45,929 bases of DNA from Parvimonas sp. (GTDB taxonomy: Bacteria; Bacillota; Clostridia; Tissierellales; Peptoniphilaceae), in contig JALEHY010000035.1 in the NCBI GenBank assembly GCA_022770425.1, positions 1 to 45,929 of the forward strand, read 5' to 3'. The position numbers and the translations under genes were made by a program. Each line of letters begins with the position of its first letter. The stretch's first letter is position 1. This document shows, piece after piece, positions 1 through 8,694 of this stretch. The notes beneath the pieces were generated by a model. That model saw only the letters and a list, made by a program, of their open reading frames with translations. It was not told where the DNA came from and searched no databases.

Positions 1-1
1 G

Positions 2-508
2 AATGTTGTGCATAAATCTGAACTGTCTGACTTGATTCTCGACCTTAGCAATCCACAGCTCAAATACGGATTTTTACTTTTGAATGGACAGCCGATTGAA
101 GCAAATCTTGCTTATAAGGACATTTACAGCATAGCGAAAAAGAGTATTTATATTGTCGATAACTACATCGGAGTGAAAACTTTGGTCTTGTTAAAAGATG
201 TTCCTCCATCGGTAGAGGTCATTATATTCAGTGATAACATCGGCAAAGGACTTCATACCCTTGAATACCAAGATTTTTGCAAAGAATATCCGTTTAGAAA
301 GATAACATTCCAAAAATCCGGCGGAGAGTTTCATGACAGGTACATTATTATCGATTGGAATACCGAACATCAGAGAATCTATCATTGTGGAGCGTCTTCC
401 AAAGATGCAGGTCAAAGAATTACAAGCATAACGGAAGTGGTCGATCAGATGATTTACACCGACCTTATCAATAACCTATTGAAAAATCCGGTGTTGAAAT
501 TGAGATAA
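2..508 (+). CDS. C-terminal part of a phage-type PLD-like protein (5' end outside window)
   Basis: The frame is open to the left edge, so the protein is cut by the window; the first start-like codon is GTG at 8. The visible 166-169 residues contain an HDRYIIID stretch followed by a YHCGASSKDAG stretch. This resembles the phospholipase D-like C-terminal domain found behind ORF6N/KilA-N type DNA-binding domains in phage and mobile-element proteins. The N-terminal DNA-binding part, if present, lies outside. The stretch is visibly less AT-rich than its surroundings, which fits acquired DNA. Catalytic activity is unproven: only one HxD-like motif is visible. It is followed by a 107-bp gap and another unrecognised gene on the same strand. 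The family assignment is from memory of similar proteins and is moderately sure. Confidence 0.6.
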   Translation, partial: NVVHKSELSDLILDLSNPQLKYGFLLLNGQPIEANLAYKDIYSIAKKSIYIVDNYIGVKTLVLLKDVPPSVEVIIFSDNIGKGLHTLEYQDFCKEYPFRKITFQKSGGEFHDRYIIIDWNTEHQRIYHCGASSKDAGQRITSITEVVDQMIYTDLINNLLKNPVLKLR

Positions 509-615
509 TGTATGTACTATATGCAAAAAATGGTATAACATAAAGAAGGTACAACAAAATCTAAATGGAAAGTGTGTCTTGATACTTTACTATCTATTAT
601 ACGAGGAGAAATATA

Positions 616-1512
616 ATGAAAGAGATTATAATTGATGAATATAGCTTAAAAAGTCCATTTGAAAAATCATTTTTTTTTGATTTTTCAAAAAATGCTGATG
701 AAATAACTTGGTTAGAAAAAAATTTGTTTGCACATCATAATAAACTTTTACGTAACGTGTTCACCATTTTAGAAGCTCAGGAGAATATAAGAATAAAAGA
801 AGAAAATGCAAAACAATCATTAGAAATGAGACGTTTTGATCAGTTATCAATGGTGATTTTTTTAGAATATTTTTATATTAAAGAGTATACGATCTTAGAA
901 TTGCTTGATCGGCTTTATATGCTTTGTTTGGATATAGATAAAAAAAACAAAAAGTCTGAAATAGAAAAAATGATATATCAAGATATGGAAACATTTTTAA
1001 AAAATGATAGTAAAAATGGTATTTTTATAAGAGAAGAAATTAAGAGTAATATTATAAATATAAGAAATAGAATTGTACATGAAAATGGATATAGCACGAG
1101 AGTGTTTTTAAATGAAGGAATTTATACGTTTGAGATAGCTAATTCACAGAATGAAACAATTTTAAATTATATTGACAGTGTATTTTCATATTATAAATTG
1201 GACAATTTAATTATAGAAGAAAATGAAAAAATTCATTTTATGCATACACCATTGCTCAGACTGACAAATTATGTAGTTTATTATTATTATATTTTGCATA
1301 GATATATAGACATTATACATGATTTAATATTAAAAAAAGCAAATATAGACACTAACCTTGATGATTTTGAAAAAGATTGGTATTCTACGCTTAAATATAT
1401 ATCATTTAATGGTTCGTTAAAGTTACTATCAAATAAATTGAGTGAACTGGATGATCTATTTGCTACTGATGATTTTAAGTCTTACTATTTTGAAAATATT
1501 ATGAGCACATAA
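616..1512 (+). CDS. Hypothetical protein with HEPN-like RNx3H motif
   Basis: The 298-residue protein starts at ATG 616 behind a good GAGGAG ribosome site. I do not recognise the whole protein. It is predicted helical, rich in Lys, Ile and Tyr, without a signal peptide or clear membrane span. Residues 150-155 read RNRIVH, which fits the R-x4-H signature of HEPN-superfamily proteins (often RNases or RNA-binding antiphage or toxin proteins), with the usual polar residue right after the Arg. It lies between a phage-type gene fragment and a tnpV remnant, so it is probably accessory cargo. Base use is as AT-rich as the chromosome, unlike the preceding gene. No antitoxin-like partner gene is visible next to it. 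The HEPN call rests on one short motif and is tentative. Confidence 0.55.
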   Translation: MKEIIIDEYSLKSPFEKSFFFDFSKNADEITWLEKNLFAHHNKLLRNVFTILEAQENIRIKEENAKQSLEMRRFDQLSMVIFLEYFYIKEYTILELLDRLYMLCLDIDKKNKKSEIEKMIYQDMETFLKNDSKNGIFIREEIKSNIINIRNRIVHENGYSTRVFLNEGIYTFEIANSQNETILNYIDSVFSYYKLDNLIIEENEKIHFMHTPLLRLTNYVVYYYYILHRYIDIIHDLILKKANIDTNLDDFEKDWYSTLKYISFNGSLKLLSNKLSELDDLFATDDFKSYYFENIMST

Positions 1513-1666
1513 GTAATCATAAAATAGCATATGTAATATATTAATATTGAAAATAAGTATGTTAATCAAATGATTATAAACAAAGATACTATTGTGCATT
1601 AAAAAAACAAAGCTGAAAAAATTGCTAAACTCGTCACAACCGAATTTGAGATGATTACAGATATTA
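1513..1666. other. Short intergenic stretch, probable mobile-element debris
   Basis: No complete gene is seen. A stop-free + strand fragment around 1597-1679 reads as a short amphipathic helical peptide (KAEKIAKLVTTEFEM) without a ribosome site; it could be the tail of a lost gene. No terminator was found for the preceding gene. Confidence 0.3.
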
Positions 1667-1954
1667 TTATGTATTTATAAGGCTTTCGAAAAATTTTTTT
1701 GATGGTTTTAAGTAAATGGTATAAAATTTGCTTTTTAGTTTAATGAAAAAGATTAAAAATATGTATCCAATACTTGACACAAGGGTGAGAAGATTATAAT
1801 AAAATACACGATGGTGTGATTTCAGATAGCATTTATGTCTTTGACCCCACATCCCAATTTCATTTTTGCCAGTGCTTCCAATCGTCAAACAAGGTAATAA
1901 ATAATTATCATTAACTTCGTATTTTCCACCGTTTTCATCATAAATTGTTCCCAT
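1667..1954 (-). pseudogene. tnpV: TnpV-like transposon protein, degraded
   Basis: The - strand frame starts at ATG 1954 behind an excellent AAGGAGG site. Its first 55 or so residues match what I know of TnpV proteins of Tn4451-type clostridial mobilizable elements: YDENGG near the start, a YLLPCLT stretch, then IGMWGQRH and YLKSHH followed by a Tyr-Leu-Leu region. After that the resemblance stops and the frame runs into low-complexity hydrophobic residues. The family normally continues with a conserved helical part of about 60 further residues that is not recognisable here. A frameshift near 1790 is likely, because another frame there gives a DTYF stretch like the family's continuation. I read it as a remnant of an element that inserted here and decayed. 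Confidence 0.65.
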
Positions 1955-2034
1955 ACCAGAACCTCCTTGTATTTGGTAGGTTCATTATACTTGATATAAA
2001 ATCTAAAGACGAATGTGCGGATTTAAGATAGAAA

Positions 2035-2066
2035 AAAGACTTTGACCTTTTATAGTCAAAGTCTTT
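2035..2066 (-). terminator. Rho-independent terminator for the ABC transporter
   Basis: A perfect 12-bp stem (2035-2046 with 2055-2066) encloses an 8-base loop. On the - strand it is followed by a T-run, so it ends transcripts from the - strand ABC gene that stops at 2190. Nothing else was found between 1955 and 2189 apart from AT-rich DNA. Confidence 0.8.
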
Positions 2067-2189
2067 CTCGGTTCTTTGCAATGCCCTATAAAGTTGTATT
2101 CTTATAATTATCAAGTTACTTCCTTATGTGGCGTTAGCAAATACGACACTCTTTTTTTAAAATTAATTTGCTTTTAAAATTTTTAAGCT

Positions 2190-4793
2190 TTATTCACTTC
2201 TAAGTGCAATTACCGGATCTTGTTTTGATGCTGTATTTGCGGGGATTAGGCCTGAAAGTGTAGTTATAACTACACTTAATAAAATTAAAACGAATGCTCC
2301 GACTACAGGTAGGGAAGCAACTTTTTCAATGTCAAGAAGTTCTTTAACTATGATATTTATAGGAATGTTTAAAAGTATTGTTATTCCGATTCCTAAAAAG
2401 CCTGAAATCAAACCTTCTATTACTGTTTCTGCATTGAAAACTCTTTTTACATCTTTTTTTGATGCTCCGATTGACCTTAAAATTCCGATTTCTTTTCTTC
2501 TTTCCATTACACTTATATAAGTAATTATTGCAATCATAATTGATGAAACAACTAAACTTATTGCAACGAATGCTATCAAAACATAAGAAATTATATTTAT
2601 TATTTTTGTGATATTTGAAATTATAAGTGCGATGTAATCTGTGTATGAAATTTTGTATTCTTCGCCTTTTTCATTGTTGTAAGTTGAAATTATATTTGTT
2701 ATTTTTTCTTTTGAATCAAAGTTTTTTGGATAAATGTTTATTGATTTCGGAGAATCAAGTGAAACATAACCAAGTTCTTGAAGGACATCTTCGTAGGATT
2801 TGTTATTTTTTTCTAAATTTGTTTTAATAAGCTCCTTTAAGTCATTTGTGTTAAATGAGCTTAAATTAGAAGAAATTCCTAAAACATTTTTAACATAAGC
2901 ATATACTTCCGTATCCGACATTTTGTTTATAAAATAAGTTAAATCAAAAGATACATTTGTCAAAATGTTTGTTTCTTTATTTTCAATTTGTTCTTTAACA
3001 ACTTCTTTTTCTGTCGCCTTTGTTATTACATATTTTGTTAAGTCGTTTGTATATCCTATAATTCCGGACTTTGCAGATGTTGTTTTGGGATTTGCTTTTA
3101 AAATTCCGACAATTTCTAAGTCAATTCCGTTTTCGTATATTTCTTTAATATAACTTGGATCAGAGGATTTATTAATCCACTTGTTATTTTCTTTTTTGTA
3201 AAAATCGGCTGAAAGAATGAGTTTATATTTTAATCCTAAAAATTTATCATAATCATATTCTTTGGCATCTATTTTTATATCTTTTTGACCGTTTTCTATC
3301 TTTTCTTTTATTTCCTTATATTCTTTTCTGTCCATTATATTTAATGAGTAAAGAAGTGAAGATGAAATTTGATTTTTTTCGTCTATGACTAAAACAAGTT
3401 CGTTTAAGTTTTCAGGCATTTTCCCTGAAAGAACGGTGTATTGCTCGTTTAAAATATCTTTGTTGCTAAGCAGTTGTTCAAAATGTCCGTTTGATTTTTG
3501 GCTTATATTCATATTTGGAGAAAATCTAAAACCTTGAGTATTTGATTTTTCTTCGTCCGTAATGTTATAAGGATTTACTTTAATTATTTTATCATTTTCA
3601 TCTTTTGAAAAAATATTAAAATCCACGTTATATGAATATTCAATTGAGTTTGTGAAATTATTTATATTACCGCCATTTGAATCCAAGTACTTTTTAAACT
3701 CGGTCAAATTATTTTTTACTAAGGAAGCCTTTGAGTTTGATTTGATACTGTCAGTAACGTCATCTTTACTTATAATATTATTTCTTTTTTCATTTTCGTT
3801 TTTTTCTTCAGATTTTTTATCTCTGCTATTTTCAGAATTTTTAATTGCAGATTCAAGGTCGAAAGTTGAAGCGTCAATTGTAAGCGGGTATTGGGAAAGT
3901 GTCTGTCTTTGTACTTTTTCAATATGGTTTTGAACACCTGTTGAAAGCGAAAGAATTAACGCAATTCCGATTATACCTATTGAACCTGCAAATGCTGTTA
4001 AAAAAGTTCTTCCTTTTTTGTTTTTTAGGTTGTTAAAACTAAGTGATAAAGCTGTAATAAAATTCATAGAAATCTTCTTTGATTTTTCTTCTTTATCATT
4101 TTTTATATCTTCATTTGAAAAAGGATTAGAGTCTTCTGTTACTTTACCGTCTTTTAAATTTATAATTCTGGTTGAAAATTCTCTTGCAAGTTCGGGATTG
4201 TGAGTTACCATAATTACAAGTTTATCTTTTGCAACTTCTTTTAGTAAATTCATTATTTGAATGCTTGTTTCAGAGTCAAGTGCTCCGGTTGGTTCATCTG
4301 CAAGAATTATATTCGGATTATTTACAAGTGCACGAGCGATAGCAACTCTTTGCATTTGTCCGCCTGATAGTTCTGAAGGTTTTTTATAAATATGATCTTC
4401 AAGTCCAACTTTAATAAGTGCATTTTTTGCAAGATTTTTTCTTCTTTTCCTTGAAACTCCGGATAACGTCAAAGCTAATTCTACATTTTGTAATACAGTT
4501 TGGTGAGAAATTAGGTTATAGCTTTGAAAAACAAATCCAATTCTGTGATTTCTGTAAGAGTCCCAATCTTTATCCTTATATTTTTTTGTACTTACGCCAT
4601 TTATTATTAAATCGCCGCTTGAATACTTATCCAACCCGCCGATTATATTTAAAAGAGTAGTTTTTCCACTACCTGATGCTCCTAAAATTGAAGCAAATTC
4701 TGATTTTCTGAAATTTATATTTACATCATCTAAAGCGACTTGCTTTAAACTTTTTGTCTTGTAAATTTTAGTTATATTTTTTAGTTCTAACAT
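2190..4793 (-). CDS. ABC transporter, ATPase fused to FtsX/MacB-type permease
   Basis: The 867-residue protein joins an ATP-binding domain (residues 1 to about 225) to a membrane domain. The ATPase has Walker A GASGSGKT at 38-45, the LSGGQ signature at 142-146, Walker B IILADEPT at 162-169 and the H-loop His at 198, all intact, and belongs to the LolD/MacB group. A membrane span follows at about 265-285, then a long extracellular region of about 400 residues, then three C-terminal spans. This is the MacB/FtsX permease plan, which usually works mechanically on peptides, lipoproteins or toxins at the outer face rather than pumping solutes. As both domains sit in one chain, a homodimer would be a complete transporter. 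The start at 4793 has an AAAGGAG site. No sensor kinase or target gene lies beside it, so the substrate is unknown. Confidence 0.88.
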   Translation of the reverse strand: MLELKNITKIYKTKSLKQVALDDVNINFRKSEFASILGASGSGKTTLLNIIGGLDKYSSGDLIINGVSTKKYKDKDWDSYRNHRIGFVFQSYNLISHQTVLQNVELALTLSGVSRKRRKNLAKNALIKVGLEDHIYKKPSELSGGQMQRVAIARALVNNPNIILADEPTGALDSETSIQIMNLLKEVAKDKLVIMVTHNPELAREFSTRIINLKDGKVTEDSNPFSNEDIKNDKEEKSKKISMNFITALSLSFNNLKNKKGRTFLTAFAGSIGIIGIALILSLSTGVQNHIEKVQRQTLSQYPLTIDASTFDLESAIKNSENSRDKKSEEKNENEKRNNIISKDDVTDSIKSNSKASLVKNNLTEFKKYLDSNGGNINNFTNSIEYSYNVDFNIFSKDENDKIIKVNPYNITDEEKSNTQGFRFSPNMNISQKSNGHFEQLLSNKDILNEQYTVLSGKMPENLNELVLVIDEKNQISSSLLYSLNIMDRKEYKEIKEKIENGQKDIKIDAKEYDYDKFLGLKYKLILSADFYKKENNKWINKSSDPSYIKEIYENGIDLEIVGILKANPKTTSAKSGIIGYTNDLTKYVITKATEKEVVKEQIENKETNILTNVSFDLTYFINKMSDTEVYAYVKNVLGISSNLSSFNTNDLKELIKTNLEKNNKSYEDVLQELGYVSLDSPKSINIYPKNFDSKEKITNIISTYNNEKGEEYKISYTDYIALIISNITKIINIISYVLIAFVAISLVVSSIMIAIITYISVMERRKEIGILRSIGASKKDVKRVFNAETVIEGLISGFLGIGITILLNIPINIIVKELLDIEKVASLPVVGAFVLILLSVVITTLSGLIPANTASKQDPVIALRSE

Positions 4794-4871
4794 ATGCTCT
4801 CCTTTTTTTATCTATTTACTAATTTTACCCGGATTAAAATTAAAAATCAACTAATTGACAAATAAAAAATG

Positions 4872-4900
4872 TTGACAAATCATTTATAATTTTATAAGAT
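4872..4900 (+). promoter_or_regulatory. Promoter for GNAT-topA
   Basis: TTGACA at 4872-4877, a 17-base spacer and TAAGAT at 4895-4900 form a plausible sigma-A promoter in the divergent gap before the acetyltransferase gene. The predicted transcript starts near 4907, which argues against the TTG at 4907 as the translation start. Confidence 0.6.
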
Positions 4901-4936
4901 ATATAATTGAAAAATTGTTTAATGTTTGGAGTTAAT

Positions 4937-5386
4937 ATGGAATATAAATTATTAAAAGACAAAGGAAATTTAACAGAAGTTTTTTTGCTTAGGAAAGAAG
5001 TTTTTGTAGATGAGCAAAAAGTTCCTTTAGAATTTGAAATTGATAAAAAAGATACTCTCTCAGATACTGTTCATGTAGGAGTTTTTGACGGAGGAAAATT
5101 AGTAGCGACTGCGAGAATTATGAATTTTAATCAGGAAGTTGTATATTTCGGCAGAGCATGTGTGAAAAAATCTTATAGGGGAAAAGGTGTGGGAAAATTT
5201 TTGTTTTTAAATATGGAAAAAACTGTAATAGATTCAAAAAAAACAGAAAATGAAAAAAAGACAATAAGATTTTCCGCACAATACCATGCACTTACATTTT
5301 ATGAAATGTTAGGATATTCAAAAGATGATGAAAATATATTTTTAGATGCGGGAATAGAACATATAAAGATGAGTAAAGTTGTTTAA
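4937..5386 (+). CDS. GNAT N-acetyltransferase, ElaA/YjcF-like
   Basis: The protein has 149 residues counted from ATG 4937. I chose this start because a TTGGAG site lies 5 bases upstream; in-frame TTG 4907 and ATG 4922 have none and 4907 falls on the predicted transcript start. Features of the ElaA-like GNAT group are present: an early RKEVFVDEQKVP stretch, the acetyl-CoA loop RGKGVGKF, an SAQYHALTFYEMLGY segment and a C-terminal GIEHIKM stretch. It would transfer an acetyl group from acetyl-CoA to an unknown amine. The topA start follows after 12 bases, so the two are likely cotranscribed. The substrate cannot be told from the sequence. Confidence 0.85.
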   Translation: MEYKLLKDKGNLTEVFLLRKEVFVDEQKVPLEFEIDKKDTLSDTVHVGVFDGGKLVATARIMNFNQEVVYFGRACVKKSYRGKGVGKFLFLNMEKTVIDSKKTENEKKTIRFSAQYHALTFYEMLGYSKDDENIFLDAGIEHIKMSKVV

Positions 5387-5398
5387 GGAGAAAATATT

Positions 5399-7480
5399 TT
5401 GTATAAGAATTTAGTTATAGTTGAATCACCTACAAAAGCAAAAACAGTTAGCAAAATGCTTGGAAAAGATTACAAAGTTGTTGCAAGTGTAGGACATATC
5501 AGAGATTTACCAAAGAGTAAATTCGGAATAGACATAGAAAATAATTTTGAACCGCAATACATAAATGTAAGAGGGAAAGCAAGTAAGATAAAAGAGTTAA
5601 AAGACCTGTCTAAAAAATCCGAAAATATTTATCTTGCAACTGACCCGGACAGAGAAGGAGAGGCAATTTCGTGGCATATTGCAAATATTTTAGGACTTAA
5701 TACCGATTCTAAAAACAGAATTGAGTTTCATGAGATAACAAAAAAGAGTATAAAAGAATCAATAAAAAATTCAAGAAAAATAGATATGAATTTAGTAAAT
5801 TCACAACAAGCAAGAAGAGTTTTAGACAGGATTGTAGGTTATAAGTTATCTCCTATTCTTTGGAAAAAAATTAAAAGCGGTCTTTCAGCGGGAAGAGTAC
5901 AATCGGCAACTCTTAAACTTATTTGTGAAAGGCAAGAAGAAATTGACAACTTTACTCCTGAAGAATTTTGGAAAATAGAAGCTGTTCACAATATAGACAA
6001 TGTTGAATTTAAATCTCTTTATTATGGAAATTTTGAAGACGGGAAAATTGTAAAAAAAGAAATTTCTAATCAAAAAGATGCAGAGTATGTCGTTTTAAAT
6101 ACGGATAAAGATAGATTTTTGGTTGACAGTGTAAAAAAGACAAAGAAAGAAAGAAAACCTCAAGCACCTTTTACAACCAGTACATTACAACAGGAGGCAG
6201 GAAAAAAATTAGGTTTTTCCAGTTCAATGACTATGAGTATTGCTCAACAGTTATATGAAGGGGTAAATATAGGAAAAGAAGGTTCTGTAGGTCTTATATC
6301 ATATATGAGAACGGATTCTACGAGAATTTCAGCTGAAATTGTAAGTGAATCTTTGGCTTACATTACTGAAAATTTTGGAAAAGAATACGCATCAAAAGGC
6401 AATCAATATAATTCAAAGTCAAAAAATTCACAAGATGCTCATGAAGCGGTAAGACCGAGCAGTATATACAGAAGTCCCGAAAGTATAAAAAATTATTTAA
6501 GCAATTCTCAGTATAAACTATACAAATTGATTTGGCAAAGAACTGTTGCATCTCAGATGAAACCTGAAAAATATGAAAGTACGGCTGTTGTTCTTAATTC
6601 TAACTCTTTTATCTACAAATTGAATGGCAGATACACTTTGTTTGACGGTTTTTCTAAAATTTATTCTTCAAGTGATATTAAAGATGAAATTTTGCCTAAA
6701 TTGGAAGAAAATTCCGTTATAGATGCAAAAAAAATAGAAAAAAGCCAACATTTTACCAAACCTGTTGCAAATTTTACAGAGGCAACACTTGTAAAAAAAC
6801 TTGAAGAAAACGGAATAGGCCGTCCAAGTACTTACGCAAGCATAATTAACAGTTTAACTTCAAGATTTTACATAATTATTGAAAATAAAAAGATATTACC
6901 TACGGATTTGGGAAAAAGTGTAAATAAATTTTTGATACAAAATTTTGAAAAAATAATAAATGAAAAATTCACAATGGAAATGGAAGAAAAACTTGACGAG
7001 ATAGCAGAAGATAAAAAAGAATGGAGAAAAGTAATTTCCGAATTTTATGATTTGTTTGAAATTTATTTAAAAAAATCGGAAGATGACGTCAAAGACTATA
7101 AACCAAAAGATGAAATTCTTGATGAAAAATGTCCTGAATGCGGAGAACCTTTAGTTGTTAAAAAAACTAAGTTCGGTAAATTTGTAGGTTGTAGCGGATT
7201 TCCAAATTGTCACTATATAAAAAAGGAAGTAAAAGATACAAAGGTTAAATGTCCTAAATGCGGTGGCAGAATAATAGAAAAAATGTCTAAAAAAAGAAAA
7301 GTTTTTTACGGCTGTGAAAACTATCCGGAATGTGATTTTGCTATCTGGGACAAGCCTATCCCTGATAAAAAGTGTGAAAAATGCGGAAAGTTTTTAGTCG
7401 AAGTAAAAAACAGATTTAAACACGCACTTAAATGTTCAGACGAAACTTGCGACTTTGAAATAGATTTAAAGAAAAAGTAG
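5399..7480 (+). CDS. topA: DNA topoisomerase I
   Basis: This 693-residue type IA topoisomerase relaxes negative supercoils. The Toprim domain opens the protein (VESPTKAKT, then TDPDREGEA at 81-89 with the acidic DxDxE residues). The catalytic Tyr is at 302 in SYMRTDS. The last 120 or so residues hold three zinc-finger-type Cys4 modules: the first two have CPxCG starts and the third is the degenerate CEKCGK form. Length and order match Firmicute TopA. The start is TTG at 5399, 8 bases after an AAGGAG site; no ATG nearby fits. It follows the acetyltransferase gene in the same operon. No terminator is seen directly behind it; the first good one lies at 7653. Confidence 0.96.
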   Translation: MYKNLVIVESPTKAKTVSKMLGKDYKVVASVGHIRDLPKSKFGIDIENNFEPQYINVRGKASKIKELKDLSKKSENIYLATDPDREGEAISWHIANILGLNTDSKNRIEFHEITKKSIKESIKNSRKIDMNLVNSQQARRVLDRIVGYKLSPILWKKIKSGLSAGRVQSATLKLICERQEEIDNFTPEEFWKIEAVHNIDNVEFKSLYYGNFEDGKIVKKEISNQKDAEYVVLNTDKDRFLVDSVKKTKKERKPQAPFTTSTLQQEAGKKLGFSSSMTMSIAQQLYEGVNIGKEGSVGLISYMRTDSTRISAEIVSESLAYITENFGKEYASKGNQYNSKSKNSQDAHEAVRPSSIYRSPESIKNYLSNSQYKLYKLIWQRTVASQMKPEKYESTAVVLNSNSFIYKLNGRYTLFDGFSKIYSSSDIKDEILPKLEENSVIDAKKIEKSQHFTKPVANFTEATLVKKLEENGIGRPSTYASIINSLTSRFYIIIENKKILPTDLGKSVNKFLIQNFEKIINEKFTMEMEEKLDEIAEDKKEWRKVISEFYDLFEIYLKKSEDDVKDYKPKDEILDEKCPECGEPLVVKKTKFGKFVGCSGFPNCHYIKKEVKDTKVKCPKCGGRIIEKMSKKRKVFYGCENYPECDFAIWDKPIPDKKCEKCGKFLVEVKNRFKHALKCSDETCDFEIDLKKK

Positions 7481-7652
7481 AAAAATTAAAAGTTCATATT
7501 CATAAAAATAATAAAGTTTTACAAATTTTTTATTGCTTTTTAAAATGTTTAGAAGTATTATGAATGACAAAATAAAAATTGTTTTAAGAAAAATTTACCT
7601 TGTACTATTATCTTTATTTGTTATATGTATTTTACATTTTACTCAATTATAT
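7481..7652 (+). other. Long topA 3' region without a supported gene
   Basis: AT-rich DNA between the topA stop and the terminator. One 44-codon frame (7560-7694) encodes a hydrophobic peptide, but it lacks a ribosome site and runs through the terminator hairpin, so I do not call it. Confidence 0.5.
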
Positions 7653-7690
7653 AAAAAACTAAGTGGAAAATTTTTTCACTTAGTTTTTTT
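7653..7690 (+). terminator. Terminator after topA
   Basis: A 13-bp stem (7653-7665 with 7677-7689) is followed by T residues; it is A/T-heavy at both ends and could work in both directions. It separates the topA operon from the rpsB promoter. Confidence 0.8.
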
Positions 7691-7710
7691 GTAAAAAATA
7701 CATTGAAAAC

Positions 7711-7739
7711 TTGAAAAATTATTTTTAATATGTTATAAT
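7711..7739 (+). promoter_or_regulatory. Promoter for rpsB
   Basis: TTGAAA at 7711-7716 and TATAAT at 7734-7739 are separated by exactly 17 bases. Transcription would begin near 7746, giving rpsB a leader of about 95 bases. Confidence 0.8.
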
Positions 7740-7756
7740 TTTTTGGTGAATAATCA

Positions 7757-7812
7757 CATATTCCGATTGGACAAGTGTTGCCCGTAGGGTTCTTGCCAAG
7801 TTGACGAATATG
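7757..7812 (+). ncRNA. Structured rpsB leader, candidate S2 autoregulatory element
   Basis: The leader can form a closed, stacked structure. The outer stem is CATATTC 7757-7763 with GAATATG 7806-7812. A middle stem pairs TTGG 7767-7770 with CCAA 7796-7799 and, past a bulged A at 7771, CAAG 7772-7775 with CTTG 7792-7795. The tip is CCC 7781-7783 with GGG 7787-7789. It is less AT-rich than the surroundings, and the rpsB ribosome site begins about 16 bases later. Ribosomal protein genes are often controlled by binding of their product to such leaders. That role is inferred. Confidence 0.6.
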
Positions 7813-7841
7813 GGTGGCGAAAAAACAGGAGGTAGAAAAAA

Positions 7842-8630
7842 ATGTCACAAGTAATTTCAATGAAAAATTTATTAGAAGCAGGGGTTCATTTCGGACATCA
7901 AACGAGAAGATGGAACCCAAAAATGTCAAGATTTATCTTTACAGAAAGAAACGGAATCTACATTATAGATTTACAAAAAACCGTAAAACAAATTGAACAA
8001 GCATATGATTTTGTAAGAGATATTGTAGCTGACGGAGGTAGAGTTCTTTTTGTAGGAACTAAAAAACAAGCACAAGAAGCTGTTGAAAGTGAAGCTAAGA
8101 GAAGCGGACAATTTTATGTAAGTCAAAGATGGTTAGGAGGTATGCTTACTAACTACAAGACTATCAGAAAAAGAATTGACAGATTAAAGAGACTTGAACT
8201 TATGGAAGAAGATGGAACTTTCCAAAGATTACCAAAGAAAGAAGTAATCAAGTTAAGAAGAGAAATCGAAAGATTGGAAAAATTCTTAGGCGGAATTAAA
8301 GAAATGGATAAGCTTCCTGATGTGCTATTTGTTATTGACCCTAAAAACGAAAAAATCGCTGTAAACGAAGCAAAGATTTTAGGTATTCCTGTTGTTGGAG
8401 TTGTTGATACAAATTGTGATCCTGATGAAGTTGATATTGCAATTCCGGGAAATGATGATGCTATAAGAGCTGTAAAATTATTAACAGGTACAATAGCTAA
8501 TGCTATCGTTGAAGCTAAACAAGGAGAACAAGCTGAAGTAGAAACTACTGAAGTTGTAGAACCTTTAGAAGAAGTTCAAGAAGAAACAGTTGTTGAAGAA
8601 ACAGCTGAAACTACTGAAATAGAAGAATAA
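7842..8630 (+). CDS. rpsB: Small ribosomal subunit protein uS2
   Basis: This 262-residue S2 protein opens with a typical stretch (LLEAGVHFGHQTRRW) and carries the family's SQRWLGGMLTN and VDTNCDPDEVD segments. It binds the small subunit between head and body and is needed to load S1-type factors. ATG 7842 has a GGAGG site upstream. The last 35 or so residues form a Glu/Thr/Val-rich acidic tail beyond the conserved core. It is first in the classic rpsB-tsf pair, with its own promoter and structured leader and a terminator-like hairpin before tsf. Confidence 0.97.
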   Translation: MSQVISMKNLLEAGVHFGHQTRRWNPKMSRFIFTERNGIYIIDLQKTVKQIEQAYDFVRDIVADGGRVLFVGTKKQAQEAVESEAKRSGQFYVSQRWLGGMLTNYKTIRKRIDRLKRLELMEEDGTFQRLPKKEVIKLRREIERLEKFLGGIKEMDKLPDVLFVIDPKNEKIAVNEAKILGIPVVGVVDTNCDPDEVDIAIPGNDDAIRAVKLLTGTIANAIVEAKQGEQAEVETTEVVEPLEEVQEETVVEETAETTEIEE

Positions 8631-8634
8631 TTTT

Positions 8635-8674
8635 AAGGGTAAGGATTAAGTTTTTATTTATCCTTACCTTTTTT
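8635..8674 (+). terminator. Hairpin between rpsB and tsf
   Basis: A 9-bp stem GGTAAGGAT 8638-8646 with ATCCTTACC 8660-8668, extendable by three weaker pairs, is followed by six T. It should end part of the transcripts after rpsB and so lower tsf relative to rpsB. No tsf promoter is visible in the gap, so read-through is expected. Confidence 0.7.
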
Positions 8675-8694
8675 AGAGATATAGGAGGCTTGTT

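Noticed and set aside
2090..2190. Possible transposon end in the GC-richer stretch near 2127-2150
   Set aside because: It looked familiar from ends of Gram-positive mobile elements, but I could not find a matching inverted or direct repeat in the window.
4907..4936. TTG/ATG starts upstream for the acetyltransferase
   Set aside because: TTG 4907 coincides with the predicted transcript start and neither codon has a ribosome site; ATG 4937 does.
7560..7694. 44-codon + strand frame encoding a hydrophobic peptide after topA
   Set aside because: No ribosome site, and it runs through the terminator hairpin at 7653-7690; the stop lies in the T-run.
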